Assembly (NCBI GenBank): GCA_020091685.1
Contig: CM034595.1
Coordinates: 9,137,132 to 9,201,131 of the forward strand
Source: Lutjanus erythropterus
Lineage: Eukaryota; Chordata; Actinopteri; Lutjaniformes; Lutjanidae
Direction: 5' to 3'
Length of the DNA stretch: 64,000 bases
In this document: positions 12,001-25,000 of the stretch, piece by piece
How the letters are laid out: each line of letters opens with the position of its first letter
Position numbering within the stretch: the first letter of the stretch is position 1
The notes under the pieces: model-generated
What the model was told of the DNA's origin: nothing
The model's database searches: none
What the model saw: only the letters and a program-made list of their open reading frames with translations
Made by a program: the position numbers and the translations under genes

Positions 12001-15000
12001 ATAATGTGTCTGTTCAGAACCTGCTGCTTTATGTTGGCTGACATGTTGGTGCTGCTTTATGGTTTGATCTGTCAGTGAGACGGCTGTTAATGCTACCGCT
12101 CTTTCATACGCTTTGCCCCTCCCACTACTTCTGATGTAAATCTGGTGCTCATTCGCTCCGTTCACCAGCTAGTTTCTAACTTTGCTGTCTGCTGTTGAGC
12201 AGGTAGAGTACAGTGGGTTTATCAGAGCTTTTTCACTGAAAATAACTGCCATCTGCTGCTGTAAATAGGGTTGGTCCAATATGATCCAGTATCAGAAAAT
12301 GCCTCTGATACAGTCTAAAATGCTAGTGTCACTGTCTGCCTGCTGTCAGGTGTATTTGCCGTGTATCTGCACGTGTGGGTTCATGAAGTCTCTGTCCAGG
12401 CGAACATCCTCCCTTATTCTGTCCTCCAACTCCGTAATGAAAACTTCCCCTGACTCCATCCTCTTGCTGCAGACATCGATTGCCCCTTACTGTGGCGAGG
12501 TGGTTTTTTTTTTCCTCTGAAGTCATTTTCATATTGAGACATTTCTTTTTTATTTCAGTGACACTCCAACGTTTAGGTAACACAGCATTAACAGCACTCA
12601 TTTTTCCCATTTCTGTGCTTTTTAATTCCACCACTGATGCTGTTATAATGCAAGATGTTCCTTTATGGATCTCTGAAAGCAGGATGTCAAACTCCAAACT
12701 CATGAAGTTCTTCTTTTTTCTCTCTGGTGCTATTTTCATGAATGAACACTTCCTGACATATGGAGCTGGAAGCGCAGTCTTATATGGTATTATTGGGGCG
12801 TTAATTCTGCTGATTTACAAGTCTCATGCATGTACACTCAGATATGCACAGGCGGATCATTTACACAGTTATCTGAAGTCACGAGCGTTTGTTGAATCTG
12901 ATGTGGCATGTTTGTACGAGCCCTAAAAAAAAAGTAAGAGAAACTCAAGATAAGAATACCAAAGTTCTAGCATGAGGTCCAATGTTTTTAGTGCAACATG
13001 TTTCTAACAACACATCTTGGTGTGACTGCCCATTAAAACAGCAATGTATATCAACAGAACTATTCATGATTTTATTTGTTTTGAGATCAACATCATATAT
13101 CGGTCACCGGCTGCCCTGCTGTCTAAATATCAGCATCAGCTATTGAAAAACCTGTATCTGTTGACCACTATTAAAATGTTCTTAAAATGTTAGTGCTGCC
13201 CTGTTTGCACTGTGTTCATTAAGCACATTTTAGTCTACTGTTGGTTAGTATCACAGTAAATTCATTAGGGGGACTTAATGCATGACTGAGTGCATAAAGC
13301 TACAATACAGCACATTTTATGAAGATGAGGAAATGATGATGTTTTAAGGACTATTCATGGCTCCATGAAGTCTACAGAAGCACTTCACTGGTAGTTGGTA
13401 GATAAATGACCTTTCTAATCCTTGACCCCTCGTCTGTGTGGACCAGCCGCGTCCACATCTCCCAGAGCACCATGGAGTGTCTTCATGGTGAGTTCGATGT
13501 GGAGCCGGGAAACGGAGGTGAGCGCTGTGACTACCTGAGGGAGAGGGGCATCGACACCTACCTGGTGGTGGTTCCTAAAGGACCTGTGGGGAAGAACGGC
13601 ATCAATGGTGTCGTGAGTCCAACCTGCCACACACCCACACTGCAAATATGTGGATATTCAAATGTAGCTGATGCACAGGGGATTTGATGAATGTTACATG
13701 CAAAGTCACATTTGAATTTTCTTGTTACTCACAGCTAGATTTGATCTTACAAAATGTCAGAAACTTTCTGCTGAGCTTTCAGGATACATGGATATGTTCA
13801 GGAATAATCACTCAGTCCTCTGCTTGTTTCTTCTTAGAAGCTGTCTGTAACTTCTTCCAATGGAAACTCGCCGCTGTTGATCAACACCACAGAGTGTAAC
13901 GGCAGTGTTAACACAGCCTGCACCACTCCAGAGGAACCAGAAGAACTGGACACCAGGGTAAACAAGAACTATCACACTGGTGACCCCTAAAGGGCAGCAG
14001 GGTTTGTGGTCACACTTTCTATGAAGACACATTTGGAGTGGATTATGGGAGAATTCATAGTGAATTATAACATAAACACATGAATATATCATAACAATAT
14101 AGATGTGACCCATGATGGGGCTTGTAATGCATTATGACTACCTATACTCACCTAAACACACCTCAACAATCAACTGTAGTCAGGACTCATGTAGTCTCAT
14201 ATGTTATCTCTGTGTATGATAAGTAAAATTAAAAACATATTGATGCTATAATTAGAAGATGTCATCAGTAGAGTGCCGGTCCCCACCAGGCAACAGATGG
14301 TGAAGCACCTACTGCAATGACACCACAACTGCCTGGTGCAACCAGCAGAGATGTGCAGATTTGCAGTTTCTGCCAACATTAACACAACCTCCACATATGT
14401 TGTCTCTAGCTGAAACAAGATCTCAAACTGAAGCAGTTGTTGATCACTTGCAGCCCCTAGTGGCCAGTTAAGAAGAGTGAGAAGTCAGCTGTCAATGCCT
14501 CACAGTTGTTTGTCTCCAGCAAACCAGTCAAGTTACAGTTTACATCCATGTCTGTCCACACTCATATAATGTGTGTAGTGAAGACTTTGAAGGAATTTAA
14601 TAAATGGAATTATGTGTGTTTTATTTTTGGCAGAATGGAAGTTCCCACTCTACATGTGTGATTCCAGTGAATCATTTCCAGGTAGAAATGTCCAGTCTTC
14701 ACTCAGAGACTGTTTTTACAGAGGAGGACAGACGACTGATAGAGAGCTGAACATTATGATGTCACAGTGAAGTTGACCTTTGACCTTTTGGATAAAAAAT
14801 GTCATCACCTCATCATTTTATCCTAACTTATGGTAAACACATACAGTGATGACTGTTGATAACACTGTAGTCATAAAGCATTATGAATGCATTATGATTC
14901 ACTATGAATGCCTCCATAACACACTATAGATGTGGTCTTCATAGAGACCATAAATCCTGATGAAGTAGTTCATATCAGGGCTCGGTCACAACAGCATTTA

Positions 15001-15962
15001 TGAGAGTGAACTTTCACTCCAAAATCAGTTCTTTTCAGTAGATTAGTACATTGATTTGTGAAGGCGTCTTGTCCATTTCGCTGCAGCCCAAATTAAGTTG
15101 TTTATATACTTTCCCCATTGGTGAGAGAGAGGAGTGAGGGTCCACGTGATGTAAAATACATCATCAGAGTGTGTGCAGACTCATCCATGCAGCCACTACA
15201 TCAATCCTGTAGACACTGATCTACTGTGTATGTGTGTAACATGCCCTCCAAGCAGAAATCACAAAGTTATATAGATGAATCCAGCAAAGCATCAGAAGTT
15301 AACAAGCTGCCATGTTGCGGTGGTGTCTCTCTATAGTGTGAGCTCGAATGAATGCAAGCCGTCAGAAGAAGTTTGTCTACTTTTACACTTACTTTTTATG
15401 TAACGTTACTTTTAACAACTATGAAGTCAGGAAGAACCTGTGCTGTTCAGCTGCTCCAACAGTCAAGTCAGACTTCAATTTTGGAAATAAAAAAGTGAAT
15501 GGAAAATACACAAAGCTTTACTTGATGAAGAGAGCTGCTGTCTGAGAGCAGAGACTTACAGAGATTCACTGAGTGTACAGAGGACCACCATGTGTCACAG
15601 TGGATCAAAAATATGAACAGAAAGGAACTTTGTTCATGAAAATATTGAAAACCTGATGAAAAATGACAATTCATGTTTATTTTTTAATATATCTTACACA
15701 GTACTCTATCACTTAGATGTGATGGAGGTAGTCCGTTTTCTCTCTTCTCCATTATCCATTTATGTCTACAGTCACAACCAACATCTAACTACTGTGTAAC
15801 ATTTGAAGAACATTAATATTGTCATCATAAAAGGAACCTTCATTAGTAATAATAGATAATAAGTAATAATAATAGTAATAACTAAGAGTAATAATAGATT
15901 AATTGTTGCAACTATAAGTGTTTTATGTTGGTTTGTCCAGCTATTCCTTCCTTTGGTGTGCA

Positions 15963-16034
<72 letters not shown>

Positions 16035-19000
16035 AGATTAATAAATGCCAACGTTTCTACCCATTGAAACATTGTATTCACTAGAGGCCATGATAATGAA
16101 TTGGCAGCTCAAAATGGAAAGAGTTCATCCTCTGAGGAGCACCAGTACACTCAGGAAATGTCAGAGCGGTTAGTTGATTAGATTTAAATATTTGATTTGA
16201 ATAGAGAAGAAATCTTGGATGGACAGGAGCACCAGTGGAACATCCACAGCTGATATCAGGGAAATCTGGAAAGGAGGTTTCTGTATTGTGAGGCAAAATA
16301 ATAATAATAATGTTGGTGCTCAATTCTGCATGTTTTTCTCTGTGGGACTTCAGGTGGTGAATCCATCTTTCCCTAACCCTCGCAGAAGGCTGCGGCTGCG
16401 GGACCTGGCTGAAAGGGTGATCGATGCTCAGGAGAACGAACAGGAACTCAACAAACTGCTCAACGAGGCTCTGCTGGAGAGAGAGACGGTGCAGGCGTAA
16501 GTGAACCCCCTCACTGAACCAGAGAGCAGCAGTTCTGTCTACATGCAAAGAAACTATAATGACACTGCTGTCCTCATATCAGCTGATGTCATGTTAGTGG
16601 TCCTCAGAGGACCTCACATTGATTCACTGATCCAGGATCATTCACTCTGCTTGTTGTCAATCTTGACACATCAGCATACACTAATAAATGAGACCATGAT
16701 CAAAACGGTTAACGGTCAAGGGCACCGGCATTATTTGAGGCATAAAACTGCAAGGCGGTAATTCTAGTTCCTAATTAAAACCCTCCACCATATTGCTTCC
16801 TGAGCAATTTTTCTATTTCTCTGTCTTTTACTTAAGTTAAAAGTTTTGGATCAAATTTTTCTGATGATTTTTTTCATGAACCACAAACTAAGAGAGGTGG
16901 AGATTGTTGGAAATTGTTCAAATTCAAATTGTGCAGATATGATACCAAACCAAAATTATACTGATTACGTAAATAACTTTGTGAAAGACAAAAAGTGTTT
17001 TTCCAGTTGCTGAAAAGTGTATTATAATCTCAGGTAAACTGTAATGAATGTAATGTCAGTATTTAACATCTGATGTAAGTGCCTATATTGGCCTGTCTCA
17101 TCAGTCTGAAGGGGAAACACACCAACAGGCTCTCCCTGAGGTTTGTGGATCCAGACCTGGAGACTCGATACTCTGTGGAGAAGGAGAAGCAGAGTGGAGC
17201 TGCCTTCTGCTGCTCCTGTGTGGTCCTACTCTTCACCGCAGCCATGGAGGCGCTCATAGACCCCTGGTCAGTTCACAGGCTTTCATTTGTGAAACACTCA
17301 GACAAAAGATAATCCTATTCACATAATTATTTAGTCTGTATAGTGATGGATCCTCCACTCTTTGGATTTCTGCAACTACACACCCCAGTTCACTGTGTTA
17401 TTGTTCTCTCTTGTGCTGTTTCTTCTCCATCTACACACAGCTATTAGTGACTTAACACAGATGTTAGAGAGTCTGGACTTGGACATAGAATCCAAACTTG
17501 TTGACTGCTAGCAGTGCTGTATGTTTCTCTGAATGTTTTTCTCTGTGTTTCTGTGTGAACAGGCTGATTGCAAACTACATCACCTTTGCTGTGGGAGAAG
17601 TCCTGCTGCTCATCCTGACAATCTGTTCTCTGGCTGCCATCTTCCCCAGAGTGAGTTCCAGCACACTGTTATACCTTCATATTTCAGTGTTTTGTCCTCT
17701 TACCTGGTCCCACCTGTTAGGACCAGGTAACAGCACCTTCCAGGGTTTCCTTCCAGAGAGCCAGGAAACACGACTGTGTTCTTCACGTCGTGACATCATA
17801 GTGAGTTTGTTAGGTTTGGTGCCACTGTGCCACAGAGACCAAACCAAAACCTGTACTCACAGACTGTCTGTAAACCTGTGCTCCATATCAGTCTCCTCAT
17901 CTTCTTTCATGTGCTCATGTTAGAACTGTCAGCATAGCAGATTTACACTATACTATTAAAAAGAATTCACAATATCAATTCAATTGCTATTTAGTCCAAA
18001 TATATTGGCGAGAAGGCAGACATTGCCTTGGCTGATGCCTCCAGAACTCTGAAACTCACACCAAAACAGTATAGATGGATAAATATCACTACAGGCCAGG
18101 GGAAAAGTATATATATGTGATGTTAGGGTGAACTGTCCCTTAAACTCATGTATTCTGTGTGAATGAGTATTGTAGCAATAAAGCCTCCTATATCTTAAGT
18201 TATTGCTTGGCACAGTCTGAATCTGGATCTGCTGTGGGGAGAAGGACTCACCTTACACTCTGTTTTTGACTTGTTTCGACACATTTGGGTGATGCCGTCA
18301 TGAATGACAAGTTTGAAGTCTGTGTGTGTCTGTGTGTGTGTTTGTAATGTAGCGATACGTTTGATTCCACCTCGTCATGGAAATTCAGATGTATTGATTA
18401 GCAGCAGGCAGGCCAGTATCGACTGCTGCTGTCACAGGCTGCACTCAGATCAGGTCAGTCAGCAACACACACAGTCAGGCAGTCAATCCCCTGCACTGAT
18501 AAAATGCAGAGCAGCTGTAAACAAAGCTCAGGGCTCTTCAGTACTCATCAATATCACATCAAATATCACATTGCAATAAGCCCACGGCATCATGTCCATG
18601 AACACACCACAGTCCATTAACAGAGGCACATGTGTGAGTGTGATCATCCTCACTGTGCAAGGTGACCAGCCACAGAGCTTCTTCATAAGCCACATTATGA
18701 CATGTCAAAGCAGGACAAGTACAGGTGTAAAACGGCTGCATTCTAATTAGGTTTCCCACTTCTGAATGGTGTAAGGCTTCCTTGCTATTTGCCATTTATC
18801 TACGGTTTCTTCATACTTCTTCACAGACTTAGCAAAAGTACACACATTTGTTACTCAAGTAGAAGTACAGACACCTGCAAAAAAGGACTCTGAAATGTAC
18901 ATAAAGTGTAAAAGTAAAACGTTGTCCTGTGAAGGTCATTTCTACAGCCTGTTTTCCATGCTTATACGTCGTTTTCGTCTTGTTACATTGTTTTCAACTT

Positions 19001-22000
19001 GTTACGTTGTTTTCGTCTTGTTTTGTCGTTTTTGTCTTGTTATCATCATGTCTTTTTCATCTTTTTATGTCGTTTTCATTGTTTTTATGTAGTTTTTGCC
19101 TTGTTATGCCGTTTTCATCTTGTCATGTCATTTTCGTCTGGTATTTCTTTTTAGTCTTGTCAAATAGGACCTTGGGAACATAAGACTATGGAATTTGAGT
19201 AATACATTCTGAAGCATTACAAAATAAATTTGAAGAAGAATGAACTTATGCCTATATCAAAAAAATGAGCAGATTCTTTTTGCACACGTCACCTTTTAAG
19301 AATATGAAGGACAAATTTAAGAATCTAGGTATTATTGCTACACAAAAATTCAAGGAACTTCTAAAAAATCCTTTAGGAATGTCACATGCAACAATTCTGA
19401 CATAACATTGAATTGTGGAATACCTCACCAGTCTCCTTGTGGGTCATATCAGTGCTGTGAAACACCCCTGTTTACATGCCCCTTTATTTATTACTTCAAG
19501 AAGTAAGTGGAGTGAAGTATCTTACTCCACGTAGATCATGAACCCTTGAATATAAAAACAGCTCATTGAAATTGGTTGAGAAATAAACGTTACAGTGCTT
19601 TTTATTAGGGATGCACGGGTATCAGTCCGATACTGTCCTCACATACTCATACTTGTACTTGTAAAACTACTGCGATACCCCACACCTGATACCACATCAG
19701 GAAAAGCAGCAGCTCAATACAAGTAAACATCTAAAGAACCAACACGTTCAAGTTGTTTGCCAGTGCTTACCCTCTTTTTTTGGACATGCTGTCATCATCA
19801 GCGAGGGTTTCACTGTCCTCAACATCATCCACTAATGACCGCAGAGACTTTGAAAACTGTCCGTAATAAGTGCATGTAAAACTGAAATAAATACACAGAG
19901 TGCACATGCAGACCGCAGCTAGCCGCTGTTCAATAAGGCCTTGGAGGGCATAAACTAGTTCAATGCTTCAGTAAATTAATCTGAAGATGAAGAAGGATAG
20001 CTGCTACAACTTCTCTACAAATAACCTAAAAATGTAATGTGTACAGTAACCATGGTTACACTTGTAGCAGGAAACAGCAACAGTGATTTGTTGAATTTAG
20101 AAAGTGAGCATCTAATGAAAATAAAACATGTTATAAAAGTTATTGTAAGAACTTTAATGGCATTATTAAGTACTTGTATCAGTACTCGGTATCAGCAAGT
20201 ACCCAAATGTAAGTACTTGTACTTGTACTCGGTCTGAAAAAAGTGGTATCAGTGCATCCCTACTTTTTATCCAGAAAAACCACAGCTCACCTGTTTACAT
20301 GGATATGTTCTTGTTCAGTCTTGCCCTGTTAAATACAGCATAACGTTGCTGCAACATAGCAACAAGCTGAAGTAGTCAGTGTAGTGTCTACACACTGTAT
20401 ACTATGTCTATGGTCTTAATCCTGTTAGGAAAGACGAAACAAAACAAATGTGCGGGCATGTTTGATAGTACTATTTCCAAAAACATCTCTGACTTAGGCT
20501 GAAAAACCAGGTGTCTTTTTTTTCACAGTGATGTGTGATCAAACCTACAGCATGAAATTATGACACAGGTTGGTTTTCCTAATTGAAATGTTGTTTGTGT
20601 CAGGTCTTTCCCAAGAAGCTGGTGTCTTTCTCCACCTGGATTGACCACACCCGCTGGGCTCGTAACACGTGGGCCATGGCAGCCATCCTCATCCTCACCA
20701 TGGCCGACATCATGGATATGGTGAGCTTCTCTACAACTGCCAAAAAAAATACTAAATCAGTGTATTTATTCTGAGTAAATGTTGTCTGTAAAATAAAGTG
20801 TAGTTTTCAGCCGTAGGGTACCTGTATGACACACAACCACAGCTAGAAAACTGAAAATGAAAATGATCTGAATACTTAATGTTGTATATGTACATGAAAC
20901 ATGTAATCTATGAAATGTTTTGGTTTTCTTTCATTTTCATAATTTCTAAACTTGCTATGTGTCAGAAAACAGCCTTGTCCCAGACAAGAATTCACAACTT
21001 CAGACTATTAAAATGTGTTAAAAGCCTTCAAATTCTAAAACCAACAATACCTACTGATAACATAGTTATTAAAATGTGAAGTTATAATCGTTATAATTGT
21101 TTCAAAATCTTTTTTTCTGAAAATGTTGGCCCTTTAAAGTTGTGTCCCAGATTTCCATCAGCTCCATCAGATTTTCACAAAAACATGATTTAATCAGGCG
21201 TAAAAAGAGTCAGCTATACCCCAAGGACCCCTGTCTCACTTCCTGGTTTAAAAAAGGCAGGAATACTGTTCAAGCACTGGTAAACTTTCTATTTTTAGAC
21301 AAATTCATTCAATAATATTTCTATCAGATGAGTCTCAACCATAACATGTCAACTCTGTAGTCCTAAATCAAAGCTAAATAAGAATTATGGTTTAAAAATG
21401 TGTACTTTGATTAACATTAAGAGAACTCTGAGACACTTTAATAAATAAAATGGCTGCTCACTACAACTGTGCTGTGAAATGAAAAACTGTAACATCTTGT
21501 CAACTCTGTAAGATGTCAACTCAGGAGGTTGACTCATTGCCAGGTTTAAAAGCGACAAGTTTGATCTGTTAAAATATATATTTGAATTGAAGGGTAAAAA
21601 TCAAAACCCCTCAAAATACGATTTGTACCAATTCTCATATATGACCATGTGTCTCTCCGTTGTTTAGCTGAGTTGTCTGCCTCGAGTCCCAGACTCGGGC
21701 AGCCCCACAGTGGCTCCTTCCTCTTCCTCCTCCTCCTCCTCCTCCTCCTGGTCTGGCCCTGACGGTTGCCTGGACAACCCCAAATATTACAGTTACATCG
21801 CCGTGCTGGCACTGATGGCCACCACCATGTTGGTTCAGGTCAGTCACATGGTGAAGCTCACATTGATGCTGCTCATCACGGTGGCCACTGGCATTGTTAA
21901 CATCTACAGTTGGAGGGACATCTTCGACCGCTACGACATGGCCCGCTTCCAGGACTACAGGTGAGTCATCTGTGTAGAGCATGTCAGATAAAGGCTGAGG

Positions 22001-25000
22001 ACTAACTGAATGAACAAAGCTGGTACATGCTCAACTATTGTTATCATGCGCAGAAATCGCAGCAGATATAGTCAACATGTCAATGCTCTTCTTTGCAGGT
22101 CGTACCTGGTGCCGTCCAAGTTCACAATGACCATTATGATCTTCATTATGATGGTCAGCTTCTATTATTTCTCCCGACATGTAAGTTTACTGTACTTTAA
22201 CACCATTACTGCACTGGTAAACGAGTTATCATTTTGTATGCAGTTTAAGTACACAAAGCTATTACACAAAATAAAATTATAGCTGACAATAATGTGTCAT
22301 CAGAGCAGCACTGCACTGCTCTGAGTACTGCACTGTCAGCAGCCCAGCAGTGAAGCTCTGTGGTGCGCTGGGATTTTATAACTGACCTATGAACAGTACA
22401 CACACTTTGATTTTTTGAAATCTGATGTTTTCACATCACAGATGATGAAGAAAGGCTTTAACAGAATCTGAAAGAATAAAAAAGTGTGCATCCCAGGGCA
22501 CCACAGAGCCTCTCTCCTGTCCACTTGTATAAACAGATTTGTTCATTAGTGATATGTATGAGTGATTTAAGAGAACTTGTGGCATTCACCAATTTTCTCG
22601 TATTTTGATATGTGTATGAACTCACTGTTTCATTCAGAGCTTTATGTGAAATATAATTTAAGTATAATTTAAAGAAAAGACCCACGTAAGATCCCTTCAT
22701 GCACAGTTATGTTCTGGAGCATTACAGTTATCCCTGGAGACCAGAGGGGTGTACTACAAAGCAGGATTAGTGTGTTAGTGAGGTATGTTGAGTCTAAAGT
22801 CAGAGTTTTTAGTGTCACGTGGGTTAACCTGACTAGATCTTCATGGTAACTGATGCTGAGCTCATAATCTGGTCGGGAGCAGGTTATGTTCTGAGTTTCA
22901 GATTAAATTGGCTGTAAAAAAAAAGTGCCACTCTTTATCCAGTTCTTTCCCTAACAAAGTTCTTTATGAGCGATATAGATTATAAACCGAGAGAAGACGT
23001 TAAAAATGAAAAGTCGCTGAGCTGTATGTCCATAATATCAATAAATGAAGCTCTATAATGTAGAAATGTAACATTATGTAATTTAACATCAGCACAAGCT
23101 GTCTGCACCGTGCTGTTGTGGTAACCTATTGATCAGGGAAAATCTTCAATCAGTTCCATTTATTTTACTTTGATTTGGCTAAAATCTGAAATGATCTGTA
23201 CGTCTCTGTCATCATGTCAGACTGACAGCATCATGTTTAAATCTGCTGTATGAAGTTTAACTGTTTAATGTGCAGTTGTCATGTTAGAAATAAACAGCAG
23301 CATTAAGATCACATTCAGCTGATCAGTCATTTTCTGACACCATTCTTCTTCTCCTGCCGTATTTGCAGCAACAGTGTTGCTTTTTGCCATGATATATTTT
23401 TTATATTTTCCGCAGCTCTTCATTATAATGACTTGATCATTTTGACTGAAGTGGGCAGCTAACAATCACTTCACTTTGTGCAGAAGAAGAGTCAAATGAT
23501 GCACCCTTTTTATTTGAGCACGCAGAGAGTCTGTGATCCCCGTTATCTCTGACTGGGGCTATAGGCTTTGTCGAGCAGCTCATGCAAAGAGAAGGCCTGG
23601 TTGTGTTGAGCTTCCTGCATAGTCCAGGCCTCAGCAGCTTAAATGCCACTCCATTTAACCTGCTGAGGTTGAATGGATTTAGTCAATGCCGACTCCAATT
23701 CCCTGCGTGTATTGTCCCTGTCACTGAAAACTCCTACTGTCTGGTACATAGAGGGATGCTTGTTAAGAACAATGTCCAGTTGCAATCGGGTTCAGGTTGA
23801 AATATGCTAATGAGGGTCGGTTTCGGGTCAGTTTCAGACAGAATTTTGTCCACATTGGGCCTCAATGGACTAATGGACCGAGAGTATCATTAGCAACAAA
23901 ATATTTCAGCCATAACCACTTTTAGATCCACATACTGTTCACATGTTAACATCAGTCTATGTCATTGGCTGCAGGTGGAGAAGCTTGCCCGCACCCTGTT
24001 CCTGTGGAAGATTGAGGTACACGAGCAGAAGGAGAAGGTGTACGAGATGAGACGCTGGAATGAAGCTCTGGTGACCAACATGCTGCCTGAACATGTCGCT
24101 CGACACTTCCTGGGCTCCAAGAAAAGGGACGAGGTAAGATACTCACATTCATATACACCAGGTCAGTCCTGACATCACTCCGTGTGAAGGAAATCTACCA
24201 ATCATCACTCATTCCAACAGTCGTTTTGTTTCAACCTACAAGTGGGTTTAAACATGTCTCTGTTACACTGCTGAAATAGTCATATCTGCAGTATTCTTAT
24301 CATACACTGGCCTTACACTAAGACTACTGTAGTATCTCCTGTAATGTTCAGGGAATATCTCATCAACATTCATCTGACAGCTTGTTAATCTGATCTGTCC
24401 CAGGAGCTGTACAGCCAGTCCTATGATGAGATTGGAGTCATGTTTGCTTCAATCCCCAACTTCTCTGACTTCTACACAGAGGAGAGCATCAATAATGGAG
24501 GGATCGAGTGCTTACGCTTCCTCAATGAGATCATCTCAGACTTTGACAGTGTAAGCTGCCTTCCTCATTCTTCTCCTTCTCTGTGTTTCAGTAGCTGCAG
24601 CCGCTGGGGGCAGCATGAAGCTGTAAACAGAACACAGCACCGCACGTTTGACAGTTTCCTAGTCATTCAGATGTAAAAATCATGTAATGTGTGTTTGTGT
24701 TACAGATTACAGTGTCATTCATTATCCTGCCTGTCAAACATCTGCTGGCTGTTAGGATCTCCCTTTGACAAACACCACACCTACTGTGTTTGAAGTCTTC
24801 ACAGTTTGAGTCTGTCAGTCTGTGTAAACGTAACCTTTCTCCTGTATTCCTGTCAGCTGCTGGATGAGCCTCAGTTCCGCTGCATCACAAAAATCAAGAC
24901 CATTGGCAGCACCTACATGGCAGCATCAGGCGTCACCCCAGACGTCAGCAACGGCTACACCTGCATGAAGGTCAGCATGGTCACATGACTACACCATGTG

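Noticed and set aside
12480-12926. Hydrophobic 148-codon plus-strand frame that looks like a membrane protein
   Set aside because: It is the antisense shadow of the Myb/SANT-like transposon ORF.
21838-21843. Donor-like CAG/GTCAGT inside the adcy3 TM10-11 exon
   Set aside because: The conserved protein [13 protein letters not shown] reads straight through it and no acceptor would be needed.
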